Assembly (NCBI RefSeq): GCF_025231525.1
Contig: NZ_CP103057.1
Span: 806,001-870,000, forward strand
Length of the DNA stretch: 64,000 nt
Direction of reading: 5' to 3'
Source of the DNA: Sphingomonas endolithica
Lineage (GTDB): Bacteria; Pseudomonadota; Alphaproteobacteria; Sphingomonadales; Sphingomonadaceae
How positions within the stretch are numbered: the stretch's first letter is position 1; each line of letters begins with the position of its first letter. The position numbers were made by a program, and so were the translations under genes. The notes below the pieces were generated by a model, which saw only the letters and a list, made by a program, of their open reading frames with translations, had not been told where the DNA came from and did no database searches. Of the stretch, positions 47,714-56,948 are shown in pieces.

Positions 47714-48145
47714 TCAAGCATCGTAGGAAATGATCTTGGCCATCATGGCGATAAGCTGCTGGCGCTCTGCTGGATCCAAGGGCTCCAGCATGCGCCGGTG
47801 TAGCTCGCCGTACATCGCCGCCATCGTGCTCACGCGCTGCTGTCCGGTCGCCGTCAATCGCAACGCGACCGCGCGCCGATCACCTTCCGGACGATGTCGC
47901 TCAAGCAGGTCGCGCTTGGCGAGACGATCGGTCGCCGACGATATCGTCGTGTTCGCGACGCCGATAAAGCGCGCTGCATCGCTTGGCCCGCAACCGGGAT
48001 GCTTGGCGACATAGAACAGCAATTGCTTGTCCAGCTCGTTGAGCGGCTTTTCCGGCCCGAGCGCCTCCGCCAGCTTGTAGCGGCGCGTGAACAGGTCGAA
48101 CGCCTCACCCAGCGCTGCGAGTTCTTCATCGGTGGGCATCGTCAT
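47714..48145 (-). CDS. MarR-family transcriptional regulator
   Basis: A 143-residue regulator. The winged HTH reads FYVAKHPGCGPSDAARFIGV then NTTISSATDRLAKRDLLERH, with wing EGDRRAVALRLTATGQ. MarR proteins usually sense small aromatic ligands and repress their own operon. It is the first gene before the three hydroxylase subunits in the same direction, so autoregulation of the operon is likely. ATG 48145 and ATG 48139 are both possible starts; neither has a strong ribosome binding site. Confidence 0.88.
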   Translation of the reverse strand: MTMPTDEELAALGEAFDLFTRRYKLAEALGPEKPLNELDKQLLFYVAKHPGCGPSDAARFIGVANTTISSATDRLAKRDLLERHRPEGDRRAVALRLTATGQQRVSTMAAMYGELHRRMLEPLDPAERQQLIAMMAKIISYDA

Positions 48146-48495
48146 TGAAATGGCATACCCGGTTGCAGCCCATTCTTGCCAGCCGCTTTTAGGGACGCGA
48201 TCCAGGTGCCACCCGAGGTCTCCATACAAGCAACATTACGACGGCCAGCGCGTCGGGCGACGGCGTGTCGTTCGCTGCGCAATGTCAGTCTGGCCCCAAG
48301 ACCGGACATTCTGCGCCAAATTCCCTGGTTTGAGACGTCCATTCAGCGACGCGCAACTGCCGCATCCTCCGTACTTCTTTGTGGCAAATGCTCGACGTCA
48401 CCATGTTGGGGGAGCCAAGCCCTGAGGGTAACGGCAGTATCTCAGCTACCTTCGAGACTTGGCCAATAACGCCCTGATCGAGTAGGCGGCCTCCC
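48146..48495. other. Intergenic region between MarR and sugar transporter genes
   Basis: This 350-bp divergent gap has no convincing gene. It must contain the promoter of the MarR-hydroxylase operon and of the transporter. I see no clean operator palindrome or repeat of the families found elsewhere in the window. Short open frames here are Arg- and Cys-rich and look like chance. Confidence 0.45.
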
Positions 48496-49746
48496 GTGAC
48501 GGGACTCGCTCGATCTTATCTCTTCGCCCATTTCGGCAAGAGCCTGATGTGGCACGGCGGCAACATCGCATTCGCATTCTTTCTCACCGAGATCTGCGGG
48601 CAGTCGCCTGGCGCCATGGGCTGGCTGCTGGCGACGTCCTCGATCATCAATGCGGTGGCAGATGGGGTGATCGGGACTGCGCTCGCTGGACGGATAACGG
48701 ATGGCGCATCGGCCAGCCGACAGCAATTGGCGGGAGCAATCGGCGCCGGCATCGCCTTCGCCGCGTTCTGCGCGACGGGCCTGGTTAGCGGACCCGTCCG
48801 CTTCGGTTATGCCATGTGCAGCTTGTTTGCGTTTCGGATCGCCTATGCGACCATGGACGTTCCGCAGAATGCGCTGGTCGCATATTTGCCGGTGAATACC
48901 GGGCAGCAGGAGCAACTCATTACGGCGCGGATGATGACTGGCTATGCCGCACAGGTGGCCACCGCGGCACTGATCAGCAGCCTGTTGTGGGAAAGCTCGT
49001 CCTCCGATGCGCTCTATTTCGCGTTGGCGGGCAGCACGATCGGCATGTTGGCGATCGTAACGGCTTTCGCCTTTCGCAGATGCTGGAGGAATGGGAAAGG
49101 CGTGCGAAAGGCGTCGCTTGCTCCCGTCACGGCAGAGCCGGTGTCGAGTTTTGTCCGGCTGTTGATCGCCTCGGGCGTCTTTGCCTTCGCCTCGACGTTC
49201 GTGTTGCGAGCACAGACCTATATCGCCGCTTACGGACCGGGCGTAGACCAGGGCGTCAGCACAAGCGTGTTCGTTCCCGTCGCGATGGCGATCGGCGGTC
49301 TGGTCGGGCAGCCGCTATGGGCGATGCTGTGCCGCCGCCGTGGCGTTTTGTCGACGCTGCGGATCGCGAGCGCAGCACTGATCGGCGGGGCGCTGCTGTT
49401 CGGCGCATCGGCGTCGGCGGGAAGTGTTTGCATCGCACTCGCCACAGCATTGTTCGGCGCGGCCCTAGGCGGCACGAGCTTCGCGCTGTGGGCGCTGCTG
49501 GCGCGCGGCGCACGCGATGGGCGTGCCGCGATGCGGTTCGGCATCTTCACCTGCACCAGCAAGTTCGCTCAAGCGCTGTCTGCGGTGGCGCTTGGCGCGG
49601 CACTGACGGGAGTAGATTACCGGGCCGCCGTTGCGGCGGGCGCGAACCTCTGGTCGATCTCGGTCATCGCGGCAATGGGGCTCGGCGCCGCCCTGCTACT
49701 GTTCGAGGTGCGGCTGCCCGTGCCTAGAAGAGGTAGCTCCGTCTGA
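48496..49746 (+). CDS. MFS sugar transporter, GPH-like
   Basis: A 416-residue carrier with about 12 TM helices. It resembles the glycoside-pentoside-hexuronide (GPH) type: RSYLFAHFGKSLMWHGGNIA in TM1 and RIAYATMDVPQNALVAYLP in TM4, with the family-typical Asp. Substrates would be sugars or glycosides imported with cations. It starts at GTG 48496. Its 3' end overlaps the convergent ROK regulator by 23 bp, so the two probably form a transporter/regulator pair. Confidence 0.78.
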   Translation: MTGLARSYLFAHFGKSLMWHGGNIAFAFFLTEICGQSPGAMGWLLATSSIINAVADGVIGTALAGRITDGASASRQQLAGAIGAGIAFAAFCATGLVSGPVRFGYAMCSLFAFRIAYATMDVPQNALVAYLPVNTGQQEQLITARMMTGYAAQVATAALISSLLWESSSSDALYFALAGSTIGMLAIVTAFAFRRCWRNGKGVRKASLAPVTAEPVSSFVRLLIASGVFAFASTFVLRAQTYIAAYGPGVDQGVSTSVFVPVAMAIGGLVGQPLWAMLCRRRGVLSTLRIASAALIGGALLFGASASAGSVCIALATALFGAALGGTSFALWALLARGARDGRAAMRFGIFTCTSKFAQALSAVALGAALTGVDYRAAVAAGANLWSISVIAAMGLGAALLLFEVRLPVPRRGSSV

Positions 49747-50881
49747 GCGGCAGCACGCCAGCACCGATCGTCGCCGCTTGCGCGGGCAGTTCGGCGGCCA
49801 GGATCACCGGCAGCGCAGTAGATCGCCCGCGGCGTGCCGGGCGGGTTGCCTCCGGCCAGCGGATCGAGCCAACGATGCGCTCCGCCAGCCCGCGCGGCGT
49901 GCGCCCGCCGATGATGATCGCATCGCAATCGAGCACGTAATGCAGCGACGCCGCCAATAACGAGAAGCTGCCGGCATGTTGCGCGATCCAGGCGTCTAGG
50001 CCGCGCCATTGGTCGTCATACCGCGAGATCAGGTCGGCGATGCTGTCAGTATCGACGCCATGCCCCGCCAGCGTCTCGCGCAGGCTCGCTAGATTGGGCG
50101 TCGGTAGACCGGCCAGCTTGAACAAGCCGGTTACTTCCCCGGCATTGCCGTGGCCGCCACGCACCAACTCGCCATCGATGACGATGCCGGCACCGAATCC
50201 TGCGGCGATATCGACATAGGCGTAATTGGCAAAACGCGCGCCCGCACCGAGCAACCGCTCGCCCAGCGCCGATGCGCTGGCCAGGTTCTCGACGATCACC
50301 GGCGCACTTAGCTTCTCGCCGGCGATACTTTCGAGATCGACCAACGCCCAGTCGTCGAGTTCCAGTCCCGGATTGACGGTCGCCCGCTCGACAAAGAAAC
50401 CGGCTACTGCCAGCCCTACCCCGACCAGACGATCGCGTGCGATGCCAGCGACGGCCATCTCCTCGTCGATAAAGTCGGCAAAGCTGTCGAGGATCGCGTC
50501 GCGCGCCATGCCGGGGATGCTCAGATCGCGCATTGCGCGTACCGTGCCGGTGAAATCGACCAAGGTCGCTTCGGCGCGGTCGGTCATTACCGATAGACCG
50601 GCCGAGGCCATGGCATTGGCGCGCACCTGCACCACCGCGCTGGGCTGCCCCCGTCCTTCGGCAACCGGCCCGCCGACCTCGATCAACCCGCGGCCGGCAA
50701 GGTCCTCGGTGCCACGGAAGATCGCCGTACCCGACAGCCCGGTTTCCCGGATCAGCCGCGACCGCGAGATCGGTCCGGCCTGACGCACTGCCGACAGGAT
50801 AAGTCGCTCGCGCTGCGTGACGCTGGCCATCACATCGTCAACGGTACGGGCCGCGCTGACGCCGGCAAAAGCGTTTCTCAT
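49724..50881 (-). CDS. ROK-family transcriptional repressor-like protein
   Basis: A 385-residue protein with an N-terminal winged HTH (TQRERLILSAVRQAGPISRS then RLIRETGLSGTAIFRGTEDL) and a ROK/actin-like ATPase domain (YVDIAAGFGAGIVIDGELVR). It is probably a sugar-responsive repressor. The zinc-binding CxCGxxGCxE cluster of typical ROK proteins is absent, and the GEIGH His is replaced (GNAGEVTGLF), so it may be a non-metal variant. ATG 50881 is the conserved start. Confidence 0.82.
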   Translation of the reverse strand: MRNAFAGVSAARTVDDVMASVTQRERLILSAVRQAGPISRSRLIRETGLSGTAIFRGTEDLAGRGLIEVGGPVAEGRGQPSAVVQVRANAMASAGLSVMTDRAEATLVDFTGTVRAMRDLSIPGMARDAILDSFADFIDEEMAVAGIARDRLVGVGLAVAGFFVERATVNPGLELDDWALVDLESIAGEKLSAPVIVENLASASALGERLLGAGARFANYAYVDIAAGFGAGIVIDGELVRGGHGNAGEVTGLFKLAGLPTPNLASLRETLAGHGVDTDSIADLISRYDDQWRGLDAWIAQHAGSFSLLAASLHYVLDCDAIIIGGRTPRGLAERIVGSIRWPEATRPARRGRSTALPVILAAELPAQAATIGAGVLPLRRSYLF

Positions 50882-50944
50882 AGTCCCGAGCGATAGCTGC
50901 CCGCGAGGCCCGGTCAACATGCCCGGCAAGCTTTTATCTACCGA

Positions 50945-50962
50945 CTGTCAAATTTATTTCAT
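50945..50962 (+). promoter_or_regulatory. Possible Pho box upstream of the first PhoD gene
   Basis: The sequence CTGTCAA-ATTT-ATTTCAT has two PhoB-type half-sites at the standard 11-bp period with an A/T-rich spacer. The first half matches CTGTCA exactly; the second matches 5 of 7 positions. It lies 176 bp before the PhoD start at 51138 and about 64 bp upstream of the divergent ROK gene, so either could be the target. Only a motif match. Confidence 0.4.
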
Positions 50963-51137
50963 ACAACATGATATATAAAGAAACTCACCGGCCGAGAGCC
51001 GGGGTTCTTAGGAGCATCGCAGAATAGCTGGCCGAGATCGTCCGATCATCGGGCGAAAACCTGCGTCCTTTCGCCATCAGGGATACAACGACCATGTCTT
51101 CTGCCGCTAACCGCTCGATCGTCGTGCCCAGATCGTG

Positions 51138-52691
51138 ATGGACATTTCTAGACGGCAGGCGATCGGCGGAAGCATGGCCGCGATCCTCGGTGCAAGCGCG
51201 GCACGTGCCGCGATCGGGCCTCGCACCCCCTTCACGCTCGGTATCGCCTCGGGCGAGCCCGCGGCTGACGGCTTCGTGTTGTGGACCCGTCTGGCGCCCG
51301 ATCCGCTCACACCGGGCGGCGGCATGCCGCCACACGCTGTCCCCGTGCGGTGGGAGGTTTCAGAGGACGAGAAATTCGCCAAGGTACGCAGCGGCACTGT
51401 GTTGGCGGAACCGCACTGGGGCCATTCGGTGCATGTCGTCGTCGCCGGCCTGCGCCCAAATCGGCCCTATTGGTACCGATTCCTCGTCGGCGGCGAAATC
51501 AGCCCGGTCGGCCGCACGCGCACCGCGCCGGCGGCCGGCACGATGGTCGATCGGCTGCGCATCGTCTTCGCCTCGTGCCAGGATTACGAGGTCGGCTATT
51601 ATGCCGGCCATCGCCATATCGTGGCCGACGCGCCCGATCTCGTCGTATTCCTCGGCGACTATATCTATGAAGGTAATGCCTCCGAGCCGAGCCTGCTGCG
51701 ACGCCATCCCACGCCTGAGCCGGTCGATCTCGACGGCTACCGCGCGCGTTATGCAACGTACAAGTCGGATCCGTTGCTGCAGGCCACGCACCAGGCCGCA
51801 CCGTGGATCTCGACCTGGGACGATCACGAGGTGGTCGACAATTATGCCAATGATCTCGACAAGCATAATGGTGACCCCGCCGTGCTCCTGCGCCGCCGTG
51901 CCGCGGCCTACCAGGCATTCTACGAACATACCCCGCTACGGCCCGCGCAACGGCCGGTAGGGCCGGCGATGCAATTGTATCGCACGGTAGATTGGGGTGC
52001 ACTCGCGCAGTTCCAGGTGATCGACGACCGCCAGTATCGCGCGCCGCCGCCATGCCAACCCGATGGCTCGATCGAGCGGCGTCTCGACGCGGTATGGCTG
52101 ACGCCCGACTGCGCCGAACGGCACGATCCGCGCCGCTCGCTGCTCGGCACGACCCAGGAGCAATGGCTCGCGAAACGGCTCAGAGCGACGCGCGCGCGTT
52201 GGAACTTGCTCGCGCAGCAGACGCTGATGATGCCATACACGCGCATCGATCCCGCCACGCCGAACGCGCCGCCCAGCGTCTACAATAGTGACAGTTGGGA
52301 AGGCTATGCAGGGACCCGCGAATGGCTGCTGCGCCAGTGGCGTGACGCGCGAACGCCCAATCCGCTGGTGCTGAGCGGCGACATCCACGCCTTCGTCGCC
52401 GGCGATCATGTCGATCCTGACTATCCCGAGCGGATCATCGCCTCGGAATTCGTCGGCGGATCGATGACCTCGGGCAATCACGACGCGACGCTGCGCCAGG
52501 CGACCGCGATCGATCCCAATTTCCGCTTCGCCGAAAATCGCGTGCGTGGCTATGCCCGCGCCGACCTGTTCCCCGACCGCAGCGAAGTGGCATTCCGCGG
52601 AGTCAGCAACGTGCGCGATCCGAACGCCACCGTCAGTGACCTCGCCCGCTTCACGATCGACCAAGGCCGCCCCGGCATCCGCCTCGGCTAG
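51138..52691 (+). CDS. phoD: PhoD-family alkaline phosphatase, Tat-exported
   Basis: A 517-residue phosphodi-/monoesterase of the PhoD family. The twin-arginine signal (SRRQAIGGSMAAILGASAAR) leads to Tat export in a folded, metal-loaded form. Metal and active-site segments read ASCQDYEVGYYAGHR, LGDYIYEG, WDDHEVVDNYAND and LSGDIHAFVAGDH. The enzyme releases phosphate from extracytoplasmic organic phosphates. I use ATG 51138; GTG 51135 is in frame. It is followed by a TonB receptor and a propeller-like protein in the same direction. Confidence 0.92.
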   Translation: MDISRRQAIGGSMAAILGASAARAAIGPRTPFTLGIASGEPAADGFVLWTRLAPDPLTPGGGMPPHAVPVRWEVSEDEKFAKVRSGTVLAEPHWGHSVHVVVAGLRPNRPYWYRFLVGGEISPVGRTRTAPAAGTMVDRLRIVFASCQDYEVGYYAGHRHIVADAPDLVVFLGDYIYEGNASEPSLLRRHPTPEPVDLDGYRARYATYKSDPLLQATHQAAPWISTWDDHEVVDNYANDLDKHNGDPAVLLRRRAAAYQAFYEHTPLRPAQRPVGPAMQLYRTVDWGALAQFQVIDDRQYRAPPPCQPDGSIERRLDAVWLTPDCAERHDPRRSLLGTTQEQWLAKRLRATRARWNLLAQQTLMMPYTRIDPATPNAPPSVYNSDSWEGYAGTREWLLRQWRDARTPNPLVLSGDIHAFVAGDHVDPDYPERIIASEFVGGSMTSGNHDATLRQATAIDPNFRFAENRVRGYARADLFPDRSEVAFRGVSNVRDPNATVSDLARFTIDQGRPGIRLG

Positions 52692-52775
52692 TCAGCCGTC
52701 GCAGCGGGCCGGCGCTTCCACCCTCCACCGAACTGGGCGCCCGCACACGGCGCCACCATCTCATAGGGAAACACC

Positions 52776-55382
52776 ATGAGCCGCCTCCAGACCGTCGTTT
52801 CATTCAGCGCATCGTTGCTCGCGCTCGCCGCTGCCACCGCCGTCCAGGCGCAGACCGCCCCGGCCGCCGAGGAGGCGTCCGAAACCGAAATCGTCGTGAC
52901 GGGTACGCGCGCCAGCCAGGTGCGCGCGCTCGCCGCCAAGCGCGAGGCGATCGGCGTGATCGACGTCGCCGCCGCCGACGATATCGGCCGCCTGCCCGAT
53001 CGCAACGTCGCCGAGGTTATCGAGCATCTGCCCGGAATCGGTGTAACCTATGATCAGGGCGAAGGCCGCTATGTGTCGGTGCGCGGCGTGCCCTCGACGC
53101 TCAACGGCTATACGCTGAACGGGCTCGAGATCGGCAACCCGGACGGCAACACCCGCGCCCTGCCGCTCGACATCGTCTCGGGCCAGTTGGTCAACCGCGT
53201 CGAGGTCGCCAAGGTCAAGACGGCGGACATGGACGGCCAGGGCATCGGCGGCACGATCAACCTCGTCACCGAAACCGCGTTCGACTTCAAGGAGCCGTTC
53301 GCGCTCGCCGCCACTGCCAAGGCCGGCTATCAGGAACTCAACAAGAAGGTGCCGTATCAGGGCGACGCCAGCATCGCCAAGCGCTTCGGCGCCGACGAGC
53401 AGTTCGGCATCGTGCTGGGCGGCAGCTATTCGAAGCGCGATTTCGCTAGCGACGGCTTCTATCCCGACGATTGGCGCCCTCTGGCCGGGGCGGCGCGCGG
53501 CGGCGTGCCGACCAACATCAAATATACCGAATACAACCTCACCCGCACGCGCATCGGTGCGGCAGGCTCGCTCGATTGGCACCCCAACGATCACCAGACG
53601 CTGTACGTTCGCGGCGTCTATTCGAAGTTCATCGAGGATGAGGTTCGCGGCCGCTACCGGCTCGATTTCACCAGCACGCCGTTCACCTTCAATGCCGACG
53701 GGCTGACCGGCACCGCGCCGGGGACACCGAGCTCGCAAACCGGTGCGGCCGGCACGGGCACCGAACGCCGGCAGGATCTGCGGCTCGATTACAAGGTGAA
53801 GTCGATCGCCACCGCGATGGTCGGCGGATCGACCGAATTCGATCGGCTCAAGTTCGACTATGCCGGATCGCGCAGCCGCAACAAGGTACTCGACCGGTTC
53901 AGCACTTGGCAGTTCCGCTGCAATCCCGGTCCGGTCAATTTCGACTTCAGCGATGTGATCTACACCGCCGCACCGGTGACCGAATGCAATGCCAACCAGC
54001 TGCAATTCCGCCAGTACAATCTCTCGACGCAGCGGGGTGTCGAGGACATCTGGCAAGGCAAGCTCGACGCGACCTACGATCTGGGCGGCGAGAGCTTCAT
54101 CAAGCTCGGCGCGAAATATCGCACCTCGGACCGGGACCTCGATCAGAGCAATCCGGTCTATGATCGCGGTACCACTGCCGCCACGCGCTTCACGCTCGGT
54201 CAATACAATCTGCAGGGCGGCGCGATCACCGTCCACCCGGACAACACCGATACCGACAAGGGCTATGTCAACAGTCCGCTGATCGATCCGGCCGCGATCA
54301 AGGCGTTCACCGATGCGCAGCTCAACGGCAACCTCTTCGTGTTCAACCGTGCGACGTCGCTGACCAACGACACGATCAGCGATTTCCAGCTGAAGGAGAA
54401 GGTCGCGTCCGGCTACGCCATGGCCAATCTGGCGTTCGGTGCGGTCACCGTCACCCCCGGCTTACGCTTCGAACATACCAGGCTGAACGTCACCGGCTAC
54501 CAATTGCAAACCAGCAGCGGGGTGTCCACGGCGGTGCCGTTGCGCCGCGCGAGCGATTACAACGATTGGCTGCCGTCGCTGATCGTGCGCATCAAGCCGA
54601 GCGACGAGACTATCTTCCGCCTGTCCTATTCGCGCAGCCTCGGCCGGCCTGAATATAACAATCTCTCGCCGGGCGGCTCGATCGACACCGGCAACGGCAC
54701 TGTCGCGCTCGGCAACCCCGATCTCAAGCCTTATCGTGCCGACAATTTCGATGCCACGGGCGAATGGTATTTCGCGCGCGGCGGGCTGCTCAGTGTCGGC
54801 GTGTTCGCCAAGCGCATCGCCAACCCCATCTTCACCCAGACTACCACGCTGACCAACACGGTGTATAACGGCGTAAACTACACCACGCTGGCAATTGCGC
54901 AGCCGTTCAACGCCGACAGGGGCGACATCGTCGGCATCGAAGCGCAGTTCCAGCAGCAATTCACCTTCCTGCCGGGCGCGCTCTCAGGCCTGGGCATACA
55001 GCTGACGGGGACGCTCACCGACTCTACGCTGCGGTTGCCGAACGGCCGCACGTCGAGCTTCCCGAGCCAGTCCAAATACCTCTACGGCGCCGAACTGTTC
55101 TACCAGCGCGGACCCGTCGAGGCATCAGTCGCCTATCACAATACGGGCTACGCGTTGCTCGCGGTCGGTGCGCTCGACTATCAAGACCAATCGAACGACG
55201 ATCTCAAACGCCTCGACGCCAAGGCAAGCGTGGCAGTGCTCGACAATGTGACCGTGTTCGCCGAAGCACAGAACCTGACCGATGCGCCCACCCGCCAGTA
55301 TCAGGGTGATCGCAAGGATTGGGTGATCCAGAACGAACGCTATGGCCGCACCTTCTATGGTGGCGTATCGGTCAAGTTCTGA
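52776..55382 (+). CDS. TonB-dependent outer membrane receptor
   Basis: An 868-residue receptor with a signal peptide (SASLLALAAATAVQAQ), a TonB-box-like EIVVTG, a plug (IGRLPDRNVAEVIEHLPGI; RYVSVRGVPSTLNGYTLNGL) and a 22-strand barrel that ends in YGGVSVKF. It belongs to the Caulobacter/sphingomonad type. It takes up a nutrient across the outer membrane; its position after PhoD (84 bp gap) suggests an organophosphate or its product. AGGGAA precedes the ATG. The stop overlaps the next ATG (TGATG). Confidence 0.93.
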   Translation: MSRLQTVVSFSASLLALAAATAVQAQTAPAAEEASETEIVVTGTRASQVRALAAKREAIGVIDVAAADDIGRLPDRNVAEVIEHLPGIGVTYDQGEGRYVSVRGVPSTLNGYTLNGLEIGNPDGNTRALPLDIVSGQLVNRVEVAKVKTADMDGQGIGGTINLVTETAFDFKEPFALAATAKAGYQELNKKVPYQGDASIAKRFGADEQFGIVLGGSYSKRDFASDGFYPDDWRPLAGAARGGVPTNIKYTEYNLTRTRIGAAGSLDWHPNDHQTLYVRGVYSKFIEDEVRGRYRLDFTSTPFTFNADGLTGTAPGTPSSQTGAAGTGTERRQDLRLDYKVKSIATAMVGGSTEFDRLKFDYAGSRSRNKVLDRFSTWQFRCNPGPVNFDFSDVIYTAAPVTECNANQLQFRQYNLSTQRGVEDIWQGKLDATYDLGGESFIKLGAKYRTSDRDLDQSNPVYDRGTTAATRFTLGQYNLQGGAITVHPDNTDTDKGYVNSPLIDPAAIKAFTDAQLNGNLFVFNRATSLTNDTISDFQLKEKVASGYAMANLAFGAVTVTPGLRFEHTRLNVTGYQLQTSSGVSTAVPLRRASDYNDWLPSLIVRIKPSDETIFRLSYSRSLGRPEYNNLSPGGSIDTGNGTVALGNPDLKPYRADNFDATGEWYFARGGLLSVGVFAKRIANPIFTQTTTLTNTVYNGVNYTTLAIAQPFNADRGDIVGIEAQFQQQFTFLPGALSGLGIQLTGTLTDSTLRLPNGRTSSFPSQSKYLYGAELFYQRGPVEASVAYHNTGYALLAVGALDYQDQSNDDLKRLDAKASVAVLDNVTVFAEAQNLTDAPTRQYQGDRKDWVIQNERYGRTFYGGVSVKF

Positions 55383-56257
55383 TGCGGGCCATTCCCTTCC
55401 TGATCGTCTCCGCGTTGCTGGCGTCGGCCGGCAGCGCGCAAGACGCTGCCCCCGTCCCCACGCTGGCCCCGGCAAGTGTCATATCGCGCTTCGTGGCCGA
55501 GGAAGCCAAGCAAGGGGTCGCGGTCGATGCGCGCTTCTTCTATCCGATGAGCAACAATCGCATCGGCAAATACGACAAGAAGACCGGCAAGCGGGTCGCG
55601 CAGTGGGAAGGGCCGCGCGCGCTCTACCCGCATATGAACTCGTGTGTGGTCGACGGCGCCAAGTTGGTCTGCGCTGCATCCAACTATCCTGCGGTGCCGA
55701 TGTCCAGTGCCGTCGAGTTCTTTCAAAAAACCACATTGCGCCATGTCCGAAGCGTCAGCCTGCCGCCGATGCCCGGATCGCTCACCTGGATCGAACGGCG
55801 CGGTAAAGCCTGGTTCGCCGGCTACGCCAATTATCCCTCGGATCATGGCGGAGAGCCCGGCCACGACCATCGCTGGACCTTGCTGGTGCGCTTCGATGCG
55901 CAATTTCGCAGCACCGGATCGTGGCACTTGCCGGACAGCGTTTTGTCCCGCTTCGCGCCGATGAGCTGTTCGGGCGGTTCATGGGGCGATGACGGGCTGC
56001 TCTATGTCACGGGGCACGACCGGCCGGAACTCTATGCGCTTCGCCTCCCCGAGGCCGGCAGCGTCCTCGAACATGTCGCGACGATCCCCTTGGCCACCGG
56101 GGGGCAGGCGATCGCCTGGGACCGATCGTCGTCGCGCATGCTGTGGTCGCTGGATCGCCAGACCAAGAATGTCGTGTCCAGCCGCATCGAACCGCTGTCG
56201 CTGGCCTTGAAAGCCGGCCGCGAAACCCAGGCGGATGCCGTTCCTCCGCCGGAGTAA
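55382..56257 (+). CDS. Exported beta-propeller-like protein of unknown function
   Basis: A 291-residue protein with a signal peptide (IPFLIVSALLASAGSAQ). Repeated blade-like segments (RIGKYDKKTGKRVAQWEGPR; YVTGHDRPELYALRLPEAGS) suggest a beta-propeller of the kind found in periplasmic sugar- or phosphate-related proteins, with no catalytic signature seen. Translation is coupled to the TonB receptor (TGATG overlap), so it may assist transport or bind the ligand in the periplasm. Convergent with the TetR gene. Confidence 0.72.
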   Translation: MRAIPFLIVSALLASAGSAQDAAPVPTLAPASVISRFVAEEAKQGVAVDARFFYPMSNNRIGKYDKKTGKRVAQWEGPRALYPHMNSCVVDGAKLVCAASNYPAVPMSSAVEFFQKTTLRHVRSVSLPPMPGSLTWIERRGKAWFAGYANYPSDHGGEPGHDHRWTLLVRFDAQFRSTGSWHLPDSVLSRFAPMSCSGGSWGDDGLLYVTGHDRPELYALRLPEAGSVLEHVATIPLATGGQAIAWDRSSSRMLWSLDRQTKNVVSSRIEPLSLALKAGRETQADAVPPPE

Positions 56258-56263
56258 AAGCGC

Positions 56264-56881
56264 TCAATCCGTCAAGTCGGCGCCGAGCATCTGCGCCGCG
56301 TTGCGGAACGCCATGTCCGCCGAAACGCGCTCCTCCTCCTGCAGCATTTCGTCGATCGCAAAGCCCAGTTCGACCGAGATACGCAATCGTCGCCAAAGCT
56401 GCTCGCGATCCAGCCCGGGCAGGAACGGCAGGTATGTGTCGGTCAGCCGGTCGGTCACCCAGCGGTGCGATTCGACGCGGACATGTATCAAGCGCGGGGA
56501 GGCGTGGAGCGCGCGCAGGATCCACACCGCGCCGGGTTCGCGCGCCGTCACCGCGGCCGTGACGCGCAGCAACTCCTCGATATTGCCGCGCAACATGGCG
56601 ATCCCGCCGGGTTGGTAGCGCGCGATCCATTCCTCCAGCGCCGCATTCTGCCGCGTCATCAGCCGCTGCCCGAGCGCCTCCAGCAAATCGTATTTGTCGT
56701 CAAAATAGCGGTACAGGGCCGGCGGCGTCAGCCCGGCGCGCGCGCAGATCATGTTGGTCGAGATACGATCGATGCCGACCTCGGCGAGCAATTCACCGGC
56801 CACGTTGAGCAACAGGTCATAAGTCTGTTGCGACCGTTCCTGCTGCGGTCGCGCACGCGGCGCGGCCCTGATGGTAGGCAT
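56264..56881 (-). CDS. TetR-family transcriptional regulator
   Basis: A 205-residue repressor with the HTH QQTYDLLLNVAGELLAEVGI then ISTNMICARAGLTPPALYRY and FDDKYDLLEALG. The N-terminal Arg-rich tail (RAAPRARPQQERSQ) is typical. GGAGAG precedes the ATG. It lies 67 bp downstream of the amidase gene in the same orientation, so it may control that gene and itself. Confidence 0.9.
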   Translation of the reverse strand: MPTIRAAPRARPQQERSQQTYDLLLNVAGELLAEVGIDRISTNMICARAGLTPPALYRYFDDKYDLLEALGQRLMTRQNAALEEWIARYQPGGIAMLRGNIEELLRVTAAVTAREPGAVWILRALHASPRLIHVRVESHRWVTDRLTDTYLPFLPGLDREQLWRRLRISVELGFAIDEMLQEEERVSADMAFRNAAQMLGADLTD

Positions 56882-56948
56882 GGAACTCTCCTTCGACGTT
56901 TGTAGATTCTGGCCATCCTCACGATTACAGATCGAGATCGCCGTTTTG

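Noticed and set aside
56883..56900. GGAAC followed by CGTT near the TetR start
   Set aside because: The spacing is only 10 nt, and the orientation points away from the gene.
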